A stretch of DNA of 64,000 nt. Source: Nomia melanderi. Taxonomy: Eukaryota; Arthropoda; Insecta; Hymenoptera; Halictidae. The notes below the pieces were generated by a model. That model saw only the letters and a list, made by a program, of their open reading frames with translations, searched no databases and was not told where the DNA came from. Shown here piece after piece: positions 10,677 to 23,700 of the stretch. A program made the translations under genes and the position numbers. The DNA is taken from NCBI RefSeq assembly GCF_051020985.1, contig NC_135007.1, positions 5,709,501-5,773,500 on the forward strand, written 5' to 3'. Positions within the stretch are counted from its first letter, which is position 1, and each line of letters starts with the position of its first letter.

Positions 10677-12500
10677 CCAAGCGTTCGACGCCACCCGCCA
10701 TTGGTGATCGACACGGGTTTAACGAACCGCGAAGAAAACAGTGGACCGAAAACACACGTAAACGAGAGGAACAAAAGGATCATGAAGCAAGTACAAAGCG
10801 CATCGAGTGGCACCGGACGGAAGAACGGCGAGAAAAGTTCGTTTTACTTTTTCTAGATCATCGAAAATAGAAAAATCCCGCCGCGAATGTCACGTCTTGC
10901 GAGACATCACCGAACGAACGTTGCACAATTCCTCGACGGGCGTTCACCGCTGCCAGGGGAATCTGTACCTCTATTCACCGCGTCCATCCGCCCGGAGAGA
11001 GTCTCTTGTCTCTTCGTACTATTTTTCACTGAACTTGCACCGATGATTTTTCGCACATCTTGAGTCACCGCGGGGAATCGATCGCCTCGTCTCAAACGGT
11101 CTCGCGAGAGAAATCTACAGCTGATGGACAACATGCATGTAACTCGTCAGCATTTTTTCTACGACATGAAAAATATTTGTCCCATATCTCGGATCCTCTT
11201 CAAGGAAATTTGAAATAGAATGGTGTAAATGTTGGCTCAATATTCTAACAATTGTTTCAAATCAAATTTAGTTTTTATTACTGTTTCTGGAAAATATTAG
11301 TATTCCTAAAATTGAATAAAGATTACGAATCAGAGTTTAGATAGACTAGATTCGAGTCTGATTAAGTCTCAGAAATCTATCGTTTAATTTTTCAGATTTT
11401 AAGTTTCCTACATTCATCAACTGTATTTGCCTCGCGAGAATGCTTTCTTGGCGCTTGTTCCATTTACTTCTTGCAATTTCTTAGTTCTATCGAGTAGAAA
11501 TACAGTAAGTCGTTGCAGAGGCAAGCTAGATCTCGAGGAAGTTGTGTTTTGATAAGATCTGCTCTATTGATTAAATGCGGCGGAGCTTCTGTTACCGCAA
11601 GTACCGCGGGGTAATACTCTTGCCTTCCTATTAATCGGTCGTTTACAGTCTAAACTTTGGACAAACGAAGCTCCGTTACGGACATTGCCGGAACTGTCAA
11701 ATAATTGTAGAAGAAATCGTCTGTGTAAAAACCAAAGAAAACTACTGCCACTTATGATGGTCACAACTACGTAAACCCCTTGAATTTTGATATACATTTA
11801 CATTTTAAGCTAATAAAATTATTAAAATATTAAGCAAATTTCAAGCAAAATTTATATTATGTGTCATTACATTACATTTTTCAGTATTACAAATTAACGT
11901 ATATTTCACTAATATAAAATTAAAATAATGATTATATTTTTCAAGGGATTTTCCAAGGATCAAAAAGGAATAATTAAACATAGTTGATTAAACTGTAATG
12001 GCAAAATCCGTCTCATTGCATCGGCAAACCGGCTCAAACGCAATTATCCTCGATGGTCAGTCAGCTGCGATTGTTTTTTCAGTTTATGCAACTAGATTTC
12101 GATCAATCTAATAGATGAACCGTTAAGAATTCTAGAATTCAAATGGAAAACTCATCGGTTTTCTAAGTTGGTAAAGAGAGTTCAGGCGCGAGTTCTCCCA
12201 GACAGTTGAAATAAAGACGGCAAGCGACGCGTCGTCTATAATCCCGTATTTGCGTCCACGTACACGACTTGCACGTACGTATACACACATATGCAGCCAC
12301 AGAACACGAGGACACTTTGTGTAAATACCGCGGCGGTACGCGCGAAAGTAGAGCGATTCAATGCGAAGTATTTTAACTAACGCGAGGCATGCGAGTAAGT
12401 GTTTAGCGTTAAACCAAGTACAACCAAGTAGACGTTTGGTGTCATTTAACGTGTGTATATGCAGATAGACGGCGAATAAACTTAAGACGAGAACACAGAG
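10677..12500 (+). other. Grik: Probable 3' UTR of the kainate receptor
   Basis: Follows the stop codon. GC-richer DNA continues to about 11120 and again at 12180-12560. AATAAA occurs at 11315-11320 and at 12475-12480; the second is followed by a T/G-rich stretch (TTTGTGTACATTTTT), so a UTR of about 1.8 kb is likely. This is inferred from signals, not from transcripts. Confidence 0.4.
12475..12480 (+). terminator. Candidate poly(A) signal of the kainate receptor
   Basis: AATAAA with a downstream T/G-rich element about 25-40 bases later. An alternative AATAAA lies at 11315-11320. Confidence 0.35.
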
Positions 12501-13955
12501 ATCTTTGTGTACATTTTTCTTCTTAATCGATCCTTAGGAAACTTCGGCAGGAATCCGTTTATTACTTGGCGAGACCGTAAGTATGATGGTATCAATGTTT
12601 CTTGAACTAAATACTATGATTTCTACTTCAGGGGATATTTAATTGAACTTCACCATTTGCTATCCTGTATTCAAGCAGACTTGACGTTGAATTTGATTTC
12701 GATAGTTGCGTATTTTATTTGTTTTTGTTGTAATTATTCGTAATATCTTAACTGTATCATATATTGAGTTATCCTATAAATACTGCGGTTTTTGTATGCT
12801 TCTTTTGTCTTAAAAACGTGAAATAAACGAAACTTTTTTAATTTAATGTTATATTTAATGTGCAGATAGACAATCTGTAGATAACAAAGGAGAATATAAT
12901 TTAGCTTAAGGAAAGTTTCATCTTCATTTTGTAAAAGGGACAGGAGTATAGGACACAATACAAACACAATTTTAGTGTTTGTCAAACGTCCTAAAATAAA
13001 TTAGTTGAATATATTAAATTATAATATTTTAAGAGTGAATTAATTAACTTTGATGCAAGTTCTTAAGTGAAAAACTGAGAACATTTCAGATAGCAAAGGG
13101 TTAAATGACAGTTACGCAGTTTTTAAATAAGTAGAAATATTAAATAGATTATATATTACCTTCAAACATTTGAACGTGATTTCTTAATTAGTTGCAGATG
13201 ACATTTAAATACTTCTCGAGTCATTTAGGAATCGCCTTTTAATACCAGCTTTTCTATAGGCCGTTCGAGCAGCTTTCAAGTAATCTTGAAATGCTTTCCA
13301 AGCGACTTTTTAATTAATTTAATTAGGGTAATGTTCTATTAAACCTTGGAGTTCGCGTTCCTCTTTACATAGAGAAAAACATAATCGTTAATCTGATCTC
13401 TAGGAAAGACGAGTAACTTTCTCGTTTACATTCCATTTCGCATTGCACTCATTTTTTATCTCTTTTTTAATTACTTATCCAATGATTCCTCGTGTAGCGT
13501 AATGTCTATATTAATATGAAATAAACTATTTCTCTATCAGATTAATTTTATTTATCACTGATTAAAAATATATAGATACTTCTAATTAAAAAACCATTTC
13601 CATAAGAGGATCAATATAAAACTGATGTTCCCAACTGAACAAATAAGAGCAAATAAAAAAAATGAATATCCCCTTCAGTTTATTTCTAAACTCTCTAACT
13701 TCATCTGAAGTAAAACATCATGTATTTCCCTTTGTTACAAAACCGGATCACGGAAATATGAATTAGAAATTTGAGAAACATGTTAAAAGCATTGATACGA
13801 ATATTTCTTTTCTAAGCCCTGAAAACTTTCACTACTAGAAACACACATCTGTACGAATAGACTTCTTTGAAAACTAGCCTAATCAATTATAAATTAAAAA
13901 TAGGAAACAAAAGGAAATCGGAAGCGTCAGGTAAGTCGATCATCCAACACCAGAC
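12501..13955. other. Intergenic region between convergent genes
   Basis: AT-rich DNA between the likely 3' ends of the receptor and sestrin. Contains a degenerate mariner-type element (12764-12961). No other gene seen. Confidence 0.5.
12764..12961. mobile_element. Degenerate mariner-type MITE
   Basis: The left end reads TTGAGTTATCCTATAAATAC then TGCGG. It is similar over about 90 bases to the left arm of the palindromic element at 49855-50024, including the shared run GATAAACAAAACTTTTTTA-like segment. The right end (GAGTATAGGACACAATA) is a degenerate inverse of it. No transposase frame is preserved. Confidence 0.5.
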
Positions 13956-13977
13956 ATCGTTTTTTTATATAACATCA

Positions 13978-13983
13978 TTTATT
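13978..13983 (-). terminator. Candidate distal poly(A) signal of sestrin
   Basis: AATAAA on the - strand with a T/G-rich element about 25 bases downstream, at the point where the GC-rich tract ends. Confidence 0.35.
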
Positions 13984-15406
13984 AAGGGATAAAATAAATG
14001 ACAAATAACATATCACTTATATGAAACTATAACATTTCTTAGAGTGTTCATCATTCGTTATGATATAAAAGAAATCACATCACATACGACCCTCCACGTA
14101 ACGCCGCCGGTCGTTCGAGCTCGAATCGAGATGCTGGATCGCGCGATCCAAAAGAAACTTAATCCTAAGCAACGGTTGGTCTAAACGGTTAAAAAACAAA
14201 CGATTCACGAATTACACATTATTTTGGTACAGGCTACGTCACCTCGAAGACAGGACTCAGAAAACTCCACGTGGAGAGCCTCGCGAACGAGACGCAGCGA
14301 CCCGCCATCGGTCCATGATAAGATTAGGCGTCGACCGCGTCGCTTAATCGAATCAACGTGACCGTGATGTTGCAGGGCGTGGATCGCGAAAGGAAAATTC
14401 TCTGAATCTAAAGCCAACGAATTCATACCTCCGTCGAGCAAAATCGAAACGGTTAAAAAAGAATTCCCGCTGCCGGTAAAAGAAAGACAAAACATCGACT
14501 AAAAAAATCTCGAAATCGGTAAGAGATTAAATGATCGCGCAATCGAACGGTTTCGAGCCGCTGAACGACCGTGCCCTATGTCTCCTCCTGACACGATAAT
14601 AATAATAATATATAACCGACTGAATCCATTTGGAAGGGCCTAGTCAAATCACTTGTAATTATCACACGATCGTATTCGACGCGGTGGCATGTAAATATTC
14701 TGCTCCTCGATCATACATTTCCTTTTTTTTTGTCTTGCCGTTTCCCCTTTTCCGTCACACTTATTATTCTTCGTTTATTCCTTTCGTCTCTCCCGTTGCA
14801 ATACGCTTTGCGACACTCGGAGGTGGCTCGAGCCCGCAATACACGTGCCGGGCCGGCGAACTTCGGGGCCTAAAATCGTCCGAGGTCCCTCGCGCGCGCA
14901 AGAGCTCGTTTGATCATACGCAATATCTCGCTTCGATGTTACAAAGAAAAGAAGAACAATGAAAAGAGAACGAAAAAAGGAAACATGGATAATGAAGAAG
15001 ACGAAGAATATAAAGAAACGATACATGTGTACGCGGTGTGTGTAATGTGGGTAAAATGTATGCTTGTGTGCACGTATGTATGTGTAGAACAAATGCCTCG
15101 TTCGAGTGCTTCGCTTTTTCTATCTCGGCCTCGTGACCATCTTCACAGTCCCTCGCTTCTACGCACGTTTCTCTCTCTTTCCACCCTTCGGTACGCGAGG
15201 AAGCGAGGGAACCGGAAGCTCGCGAAGAATAATTCCTAGCTTCTATTATGAACAATTACTCTGTCGCCTCCCTTCGTTGAACAGAGGACAATAAAAAAAA
15301 AGAAAAAGGAGAAAAGCTTCTATTGTTCCTACCGCACGAGACTGGGCTCGGGAAAATTAGATAAAAGACAAAATTATTGTAACGCTCCTGTTTAATCGAT
15401 CATTTT

Positions 15407-15541
<135 letters not shown>

Positions 15542-16887
15542 CTTTCATTCACACGCTATCACTCTGTCTTTCTGTCTTCGATTACCGACACCTTCCTCTG
15601 TACTCTAAAAAAAAGCTCTCGTTTCCCTCTTTCCCAGACTACTAGAATGCTTACTACTTATGAGATCAGTCCGGGCGCCGGACAGGCGGCTGCGGACACC
15701 GCGATTTTCCCACGAAACGTTCGCGAAGGCGTTTTCCATCGGGCTCTGATCGCTCCGTCACGATCCACACTCGCGATTCGCGATCTCGTTGACCAGGCAG
15801 AGACAGAGAAAAAGAGGAAAGTAGGCAGACTACAAGAGACACGAATGAGAAAGAGAGAGAAGAGAAGAATTAATGACAGTTTAATGATCGATAGTACCAT
15901 TTACTTTAGATGGATCGGGCCACGTTTCCAATTATTATGTGATAATGAGCGTTCAGAACTTCTGAAATCTTTTTAATACTTCGAAACGTTGAATGCGAAT
16001 AGTGACATTTTTTAAAGGTCATTTACATATAATTTGTTTATGCTGGTTTCTGCCAATTTGATATCTTATACTCTTATCTGCCATCTTTTTTTCATATTTC
16101 TAGAGTTTTTCCTATCATAATACGTGGTATACGATTTAAGAAACTGTTATAAAATTCTCATTTTATTTTAAATCCGATAGAATCGTCCATATTGTGAGCA
16201 AACCTCCGGTTAGTTCCAATTTCTCCAAATTAATCTATAAAGATTCATATAAATGTTTGTATAAATATTTATAGTCCGTTCATAATAAATTTGAATTCCC
16301 TGCACGTTGATTTTGAGCGATCCCTCAGCTAATCTTTTCCATAAAAGAAATTCTTTAAAAACACGGACGTGGCTGGAATAAAAAAGAAGAGAAGAGACTG
16401 ATCGAGCGGATTTGGAACAGCAAATGAAAAGCGAAAAAAACGCTCGAGCCTCGACAATAGAAATCTCTGGTCGGGAGGACTGTCTCTTAACCGTTTACAC
16501 GCCGTGTCGACACACACTGGAACCGAAAACAATTAAATTAGAATTAAATAGCGTCACGACTAAACGTTAAATAATATTCGTCCTGGACTAACGAACGGAA
16601 CACATTATGTACTTAATACGACGGAGAACACGGTCTTCTGATGCTCAAGGGCGGATCGCGTGCTCCAAACGTTACCAGACGCCGCTGGAACAGAAGAGAC
16701 GGAGCAGGGATTGATAAGAGAAACCGAAAATCGCGTTCAAGGCGGCACTGTAAACGGTTAAATCTCTGCACTCTCTAGCTCGTCTCGTATGAGTACAGAA
16801 GAACGGGAAAAACCGTGAGACACGCAAGAATACAGCGACAAAAAAGATCGAGAAGAAGAAAAAGGAAAAGAAGAAGTAGAAGAAGTA

Positions 16888-17010
16888 GAAGAAGAAGAGT
16901 TCGCTAAAAAAAGAAAAAAGAAGAGTTCGCAAAAAAATAGAAAAAAGAAGAGTTCGCCAAAAAAAACAGAAAAAAGAAGAATTCGCCGAAAGACAAGAAA
17001 AAAGAAGAAC
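16888..17010. repeat. Purine-rich minisatellite
   Basis: About four degenerate copies of a 27-29 base unit, of the form AAGAAGAGTTCGC followed by an A-rich AGAAAAA stretch, preceded by AGAAGT triplet repeats. The strand asymmetry creates long Phe-rich frames on the - strand that are not genes. Confidence 0.75.
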
Positions 17011-17418
17011 AGACAGAGAGAGTGTCGAAGCGGAGCCCGAAGGAAACGAACATTGAAGGAATGGAATACTGTCGTTCGTGCAGCTCGTCGCAACCTTCAA
17101 CGCGCATCCGTCTACGTCGATAGATCGTTTTCAGCGAGTCGCGACGTGGCTGAATCGAGTAACATACGAAGAAATGAGAGAAGAACGAATATGGAAAGAA
17201 AGATGCTGGCGATCTAACCCCGGTACGCGGGGACAGGGCCGCGTGAGAATCGAGGTTCGCCTCTTTTTATAAACTCTTTTTCTCAAGTGATATGTGGGGA
17301 CGTCGTTCGCGGGACGAACGATGTCGCTGTTGGTCGAAAGGTCTCTCGGTGTGTACGTGTTCGTTTGCTGGCATGTTTCGTGTGCGTATGTATGCATGCA
17401 CGGTGTCATCGGTGTGTA

Positions 17419-17419
<1 letters not shown>

Positions 17420-17449
<30 letters not shown>
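17420..17449. repeat. Alternating (CG)n(TG)n run
   Basis: Alternating purine-pyrimidine: about seven CG units then about seven TG units. This is a sequence type that can form Z-DNA. Confidence 0.9.
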
Positions 17450-17910
17450 CTATACGTTTAGATCGTCGACGCGTCTTCATCTCCCGATCGCGAGCCAGTG
17501 ATCGACAGTAAATTGTTCGGTTATTAAAATTCGATTCCTGAGGATCGACGGATTCGGTCTCGCTAACGGGAGCCAAGTGGTTAACGCTAGTGTAGCTCTC
17601 CTCGAAAACACGACAGTTCTGCATCATATACACGAATATACAATAAATTCCAGATCGCGCACATACACAGTTACATAATAAAGAGACACTGTTAATTAGA
17701 AACGCTACACGTATACCTCCCATATCGTTTCCCTTCCTCCTGTTCATACGCTGCGTGCTTCGAAGTTTAATCTTTCGCCTTGTTGTATTTGCCTGGCTTT
17801 CCTGCAGAGCTCGCACCGATCTTCGACACATCGCCACGCGAGAATTTCTGTTTCTCTCGTCGCCGTTTCAACGTAAATACGCGTTTCGTGTATGCACGAG
17901 TGCGTACATA

Positions 17911-18030
17911 CAGATATATATATATATATATAATATAATATAATATATCCGGCCATTTTTCTCTCACATATTCCTTTCCTTACCTTCCCTTTATCTCGAC
18001 AATGCGTATATATATATATATATATATATG
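17911..18030. repeat. Two (TA)n microsatellites
   Basis: TA runs at about 17914-17942 and 18006-18029, separated by about 60 bases of mixed pyrimidine-rich sequence. Confidence 0.9.
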
Positions 18031-20363
18031 TGTATGTATGTTATACATCTATATTATCATATATGTATATTTATATATAATATGCGATCACAGACACGTG
18101 TAATTCGCGTGTAATAGAGCTTTCTTTTTAATTATTTCTCTCGTCTGCTTCCTTTTGTGCCGCGTTCCTCGTGTACCGTAACGCCTTAATATGCATTTGA
18201 TTTATTTCAACAGCCTCTCTCTCCAACCTACTTGCGTTTTGCACGCGGCGAGCGTTCTACGTTGTATCGCCGACCGTTCGTCGGCTGTATCGGAAGAAGG
18301 GGCGAACCGCGGTAAAGATCAACGCAGGATCCTTCGCTCGACACGATCCACACGGAAGAAATTGAAAAATTCGTTGATAAATGTCCTCGAGAAGAAACAC
18401 TGCGATTTCTCTCGACTTCTTATTCGCCCCTTCGCTTGGTCCTCGCCGTTCTCGCTTCTAAAACGTTTTCGCAGAATTCGAGAGCACGACTATGTGCGAA
18501 GGAAACGGAACGAACCGCTGATTCAACGCGCCGATTGAACGGACAATCCGAAAAGTTCTTCTTCCGCGGAATTTCCATTGTAAACCGAGAGAAAGCTTCC
18601 TGTTCTCGAATCATCGGACTCGTTCCCGTCTCTTCCGTAAACAATTACCAACGGAGAAGCCGGTTCTCCACGATTAAAACGGATAAAATGAATTCCCCGA
18701 TAATGGTACAGCTCGCGCGGAAAACGATCACCGTGTTGCCTGGTGAGAAATTCGCGAAATCGCGCTCGGTTGGTCACAGTAGCGCTATGATCCATCATAA
18801 TTAAACACAGCCGACAGGCATTGCTTGCTCCTAGCGCGCGCGCGCACGCGTAGGCGGTTGTCGTCCATGCGGCCTCGTGGACCTATGGGAGCAATTTCCG
18901 CGTGCCTGCGCGCGCGTATCGTCCACCGTTCATCGTTTTGCATTTCGCGCCACACGGATACGACGAAAAAACGAAGGTACACTTTTTGCCGTTTTTGTAT
19001 TGCAGCTTCTTTCCTTCTCTTTTGTCGCGTTACGATAGTCAATTAAATAAACGAAGTCAAAACAATATATTGTATACGTATATATGTATATGTACAGCGC
19101 AAGTAGCGAGTACAGCGCGAAAGACAAGATTTCACCTCCTCCCGTGATCCTTCGTGATCCACGACCCAGTTTCTTTTTCAAACGACACCGTGGATCGATG
19201 CGACCGCGTGGCGGAATTGAAAAACTGTTCTATGACTTAGTCACCTCAGATTCAATAGTAAATCGTCGATCATCATGTGTCGCGAAGATGTCGATCATTG
19301 CGCGAAACAGATGCAACCTACTCCGCCTCTTCTTTCTACGCGTCTAGCGCTTTCTCCTTCGTTCAATCCTCGCGTCTTTCGAGAAAATCAGGGTAAAGCG
19401 ATCGCCGAACGCAAACAAAAGGACGCAAAGCGTCTTGTTGGAAAATAAAAAAGAAACAAATGGAATCGGAATAATGAACTAATATGTCCCGTTGATGGGC
19501 TCGACGGTCGGAAATCAGGCAAAAGGGTTGCTGCGTTGGAGGGAGATGGGTGGGGGGCGGCAGCGACGGCTAAAAAACTCGAATAGATTCGAAAAACGTT
19601 TAACGTAACGCACGAATAACGCGCGAACATAGAAAAATACGAGTGTCTATTTACAAAACAAAACTCCTTTGGCGCTTTCTATCGCGTCCACTCTCCTCGT
19701 GCTTCATATAACTCTGCCTTTCTTTCTTCTCTGTTTTCGTTCTCCGGTCTCCAATAATGGTTTCCATTGAAAATCTCGACTCCGCCTCCGTGAAAATGGA
19801 AGTCGCTCAATCGCGGGACACTCGGGATCGCGATCGTCCCTCGCGGACAAATGGAAAGCTCGTGTCCACGGTGTTCAAATCTCTTCCGATTCTCTCTCGT
19901 TCGAACGGCAGTCGCCTTCGGAACCGCGTCGCATTCTCTGCACGTTCTTTGTCTATCTCTGCACACCTCGCATGGCTTTGGATCTCACTCATCGTCCTCC
20001 CCTTTCCTCCCCACAGTTCTTTCTTCGATCAGCAACTGACTCATCAAAGATGATCCCCGTCGTTTAATGTTACTCGGCGACGAGCGAACGGCAAACACCT
20101 TTCGCGACCGCGTCCCACGAAGGACACTCCAAGAGAACACGGGACTGGTTTCGTTTTCTTCTTATTCTTCTTCGTCTTCTTCGTCTCCTTTAAAGCGTCC
20201 GATACCATGTGTTGTAACATGAATCTTCTGTCTCCGACCTCTGCATAGAAGCACGCGTGCGCGTGTGTGTTCTGGTGTGTATATGCGCGTGTGTCACCAT
20301 GTCGGGGGAAATATATCCATTTATATACTCTGCAGCTTCGTGTGCACTTGAATACATGTGTGT

Positions 20364-20452
20364 GGGGGGGGGGAGAGAAATTTTGTGTGTGTGTGTGTGT
20401 GTGTATGTTTTTATGAGAGAGAAAGAGGGAGGGAGAGAGAGAAAGAGAGAGA
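20364..20452. repeat. Compound G-run, (GT)n and (GA)n repeats
   Basis: A ten-G run, a GT run at about 20384-20404 and a GA-rich run at 20416-20452, all within 200 bases of the sestrin stop codon. Confidence 0.9.
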
Positions 20453-20620
20453 TATAGAATATATATCGGTGTCGCGTTCGCTCGTTCCTTCCGTGCCGTG
20501 TGCAGAGTCCGCGAAGACGCCTCCTCGCGAATCCGTGTCGCGAGTTTATACGATTGAAAAAAAAAACCGACGACAAACTGACTGATAGCAAGTAGACGAA
20601 GGGAGCGGCGCGGGCCTCGC

Positions 20621-20707
20621 TTAGGTCATGTATCGCATCACCGCGCGGAGCGCGTACAGCAGCTCCGCTTGCATACGTGCCTCCAGGATCATTAGGTTTA
20701 CGTGGAC
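20621..20707 (-). CDS. Sesn: Sestrin last coding exon
   Basis: 28 codons plus TAA. Encodes VHVNLMILEARMQAELLYAL then RAVMRYMT, nearly identical to the vertebrate C terminus, which ends exactly at RYMT. Acceptor CTTTCTTCCAG. The frame is too short for ordinary ORF listing. Confidence 0.97.
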   Translation of the reverse strand, partial: VHVNLMILEARMQAELLYALRAVMRYMT

Positions 20708-23700
20708 CTGGAAGAAAGTAGAGAACAATGTTAGAATTCAGGAAAACAAATTGTGAAAGGAATTGTGAAATGCGACTTTTATTTCTATCCAAATAAAGCA
20801 AATCAACGAAAGAAAACAGTGTATACAAGGTGTCCCGTTCTAATCTATAAATGTGATTGTCTTCGCAGCTATTTGTTATTTAAAACTATTTTTCTAAATT
20901 TAATCGTGTAATTTTGTTTATCAATCGATACAAAGGGTCATTCTCTGCGAAAAAGTGTTAACCTGTCTACATAAAAAATACATCAAAAGAAAAAAAAGTC
21001 GAATGTAAGACAATTTTTAAATAACGAACAATTGAGGAAATAATTGCGTCTATAGATTCAAATACGACACCTTATATAAGTGCACACGTGTGTAATTTCT
21101 TCTCTTTTCATAACAAAGTTTTTACTTTCACCATTGATCATAATTTGCCGGTTGATTGTATCGAAAAATGGCTCAGAGTGCAAAAGTTTAATATTCTTCC
21201 GTGTTACGCTTTCTTCGGTTTCGACTCACGAGATTTTCTGTACACGTGAAACTAAAAAACAAGTGTAAATATGGAAGCGAGTCGTGCGTAAACAAGGTCG
21301 TAGGTATTTGCTTTCCAGTTACGTATATTCTAGTTCTTTGTCGGTACATGCTGCGAGTCTTACTTCTACGTAACGCGCGATACTCCGTTCTCAAACTGCA
21401 CAAATTTTCATTTAACATTCTACAAGTAAGAAATTACTTCCGCTTAGAATCAATGAAAATTCACAATTCAATGGATCTCTAATCAGATGAATTAGAGAAG
21501 ATCAAGAAATTGGGCCAAGAACAGAACAAGATCTCTTTTAGTTTAAGTTTCAGAAACAGATGACAAATTTAAAATACTTAACACGTTGCTGCTTGAACAC
21601 TTAAAACCCCTCGACTCGCGATTTCCTTCACAATTACACTAATCAATCCTAACTCATTGTTAACAATTCAATGGAAGAAAATGAACTTCTGAGTTCTTTG
21701 TTAATTCCAAAGGTTAAGCATTGATAATTAGATTATGAAAATTCATGCAACATGCTGACTCGTCGGTTTAATGTAACATTGAATCCCGACTGAAGATTTC
21801 ATACATTTCTAGCAATTTTGTATCTCGATGTAATAAAGTATTTAAACAAAACAAAATCTACATGTTGCTTGAAATATAATAGAACCCTCACTAGAATAAA
21901 CAATTTTTGTCAGCTTCTAATTTTAATAAATTAATTCATAAACATGCGTATTTGTACACAAATCTATGTTTTAGTTATGATCTACATGTGAATTACAGGA
22001 CAACGAACATTCTGAAATTAATTTTATAAAAGGAAACCAACTAATATTTCAATAGTATCTTTTTTGATACTCTTCAAAAGAAGTTAACACCAACCTTTTC
22101 ACTGTGCTTGAATTCCCTCATGACACGATCGTAATCCCTTTTAGTTACACGCTCTGGATAGCAAACGGCGCTCTTGATGAACGTCTTCAGGCTTCTCTCG
22201 AGGAGCTGATTCACCTCGTTGTAATCGTAATCATCATGTCTGATGCCGAACATGCACTGAATGTAGTTCCAAATGGCCCGTCTGAAACGCGACGTGTCCA
22301 CTTTGCTGTGCGTGCCCATCGTGTAGTACGTCAGGTTGTAGGCGGTCTTGAACTTGTCGTCAAGGAGGTAGCCGACGTCGTTGTAGAGTCGGTTGACGAG
22401 CGAGTAACCGTGATCGTCCCAGGAATAGTCCTGCACGCGGAACGTGGGTATGTCGTTCAGTTGACCGCGCTACAATAAAGAGAAATCGTATATATATATA
22501 TAACATTTTGCAGATCGTCTCAGATTACTTCAAACATTTTCGTTTCCCCTTTTCCGTACTTGCTATGCGTTCAACGCTGCATCCAGGATAATGAAAATGA
22601 TTACACAATAGGATTATGTGGATATTTAAATTACTAAAATCACAAAGATACCTTTTTAAACCATAACTGACTTAAAACGAAGTTCCCATATTTAATATTA
22701 GAAATGTAATATTCGTAACTGCAAAATAGTCGTTTCGTTTTCAATTAATGCTAACTGTAGAATACAGTAAGATAAACGTGTAACATTCTTTTTTCTATTC
22801 GAAATGATAAAGTAGCTCTTGCGATCACGGTCACGACGTGGATATTAAGGTGTGTTGATCTTAAGGCGAACTTGAGGCTCGATTCCATGAGACGCATAGG
22901 CGCGTGTCATCGTGTCGTAAATATTCATGGTATCGCGCTGAGAACGACGATCGAACCGACAAACTTAAATATTCATCGGTGGGCCTCGTGTTGCCTTGAA
23001 ATCTACTTTCGAATCGGGTTCGTAAAAACGATACAAAAACATTGGCAATCTTCTGCCCTGTGTCCTAAACTGTCCCGATCAAACGGGTTTCAAAGAAATC
23101 CTAATTCTGTCATCTGAGTTTCTCTTTTAAAATTTTTAAAGAAAAGAAACTAAAGAGATTTAACAAATTTCCTGGTCTGAATGTTCTAAGTAAATGGTGT
23201 GAAATATATTCAATATTATATAATATCGTATATGAGGAAATTGTGCTGATCAAGGTCGAAATGTGTTTTAACTTTGAAGTAATGATGTAACACCTTTTTA
23301 TCGTTCTACGTAATCTGATATTACCGAAAGCAATACATATCTTGGGAAATGTAATTTAACCGTTATGTCAATAATTAACATTTTTTACGATATTCAATAA
23401 CTGACATAGTGGTACACTTCAAACATTACTGCATAGATAAATTAAACACACTACAATAATTTCAACTTTGACTATTTTGTTCCATATTACACCTTATTAT
23501 AAATTATATTATAACACCCTATTATAAGAACAACTAAAAATGACATTAAAAACATAAAAAGTGTTTATCGAAATATATAAATTCCCGTCTGATATTCGAT
23601 TTTCCATTCTAAACACTACATAAATACTATACAAGTATAATATAAATAAATTCCAAATCTTCATATCTAAAACCTTCAGCATAAATCACCAAGTTACTTC

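Noticed and set aside
12734..12985. 83-codon - strand frame as a transposase fragment
   Set aside because: It lies in the mariner-type MITE, but the residues do not match mariner transposase motifs.
14630..15294. Several overlapping frames of about 100 codons on both strands
   Set aside because: Mutually overlapping, low-complexity frames in GC-rich DNA with no recognised family; they are more likely UTR sequence.
16672..17107. Phe-rich - strand frames that look like membrane proteins
   Set aside because: They are produced by the purine-rich minisatellite and neighbouring A-rich repeats on the + strand.
20190..20828. 212-codon - strand frame
   Set aside because: It overlaps the last sestrin exon in another frame and runs into microsatellites; the sestrin frame is the conserved one.
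22104..22478. 124-codon + strand frame
   Set aside because: Antisense shadow of the sestrin C-terminal-domain exon.
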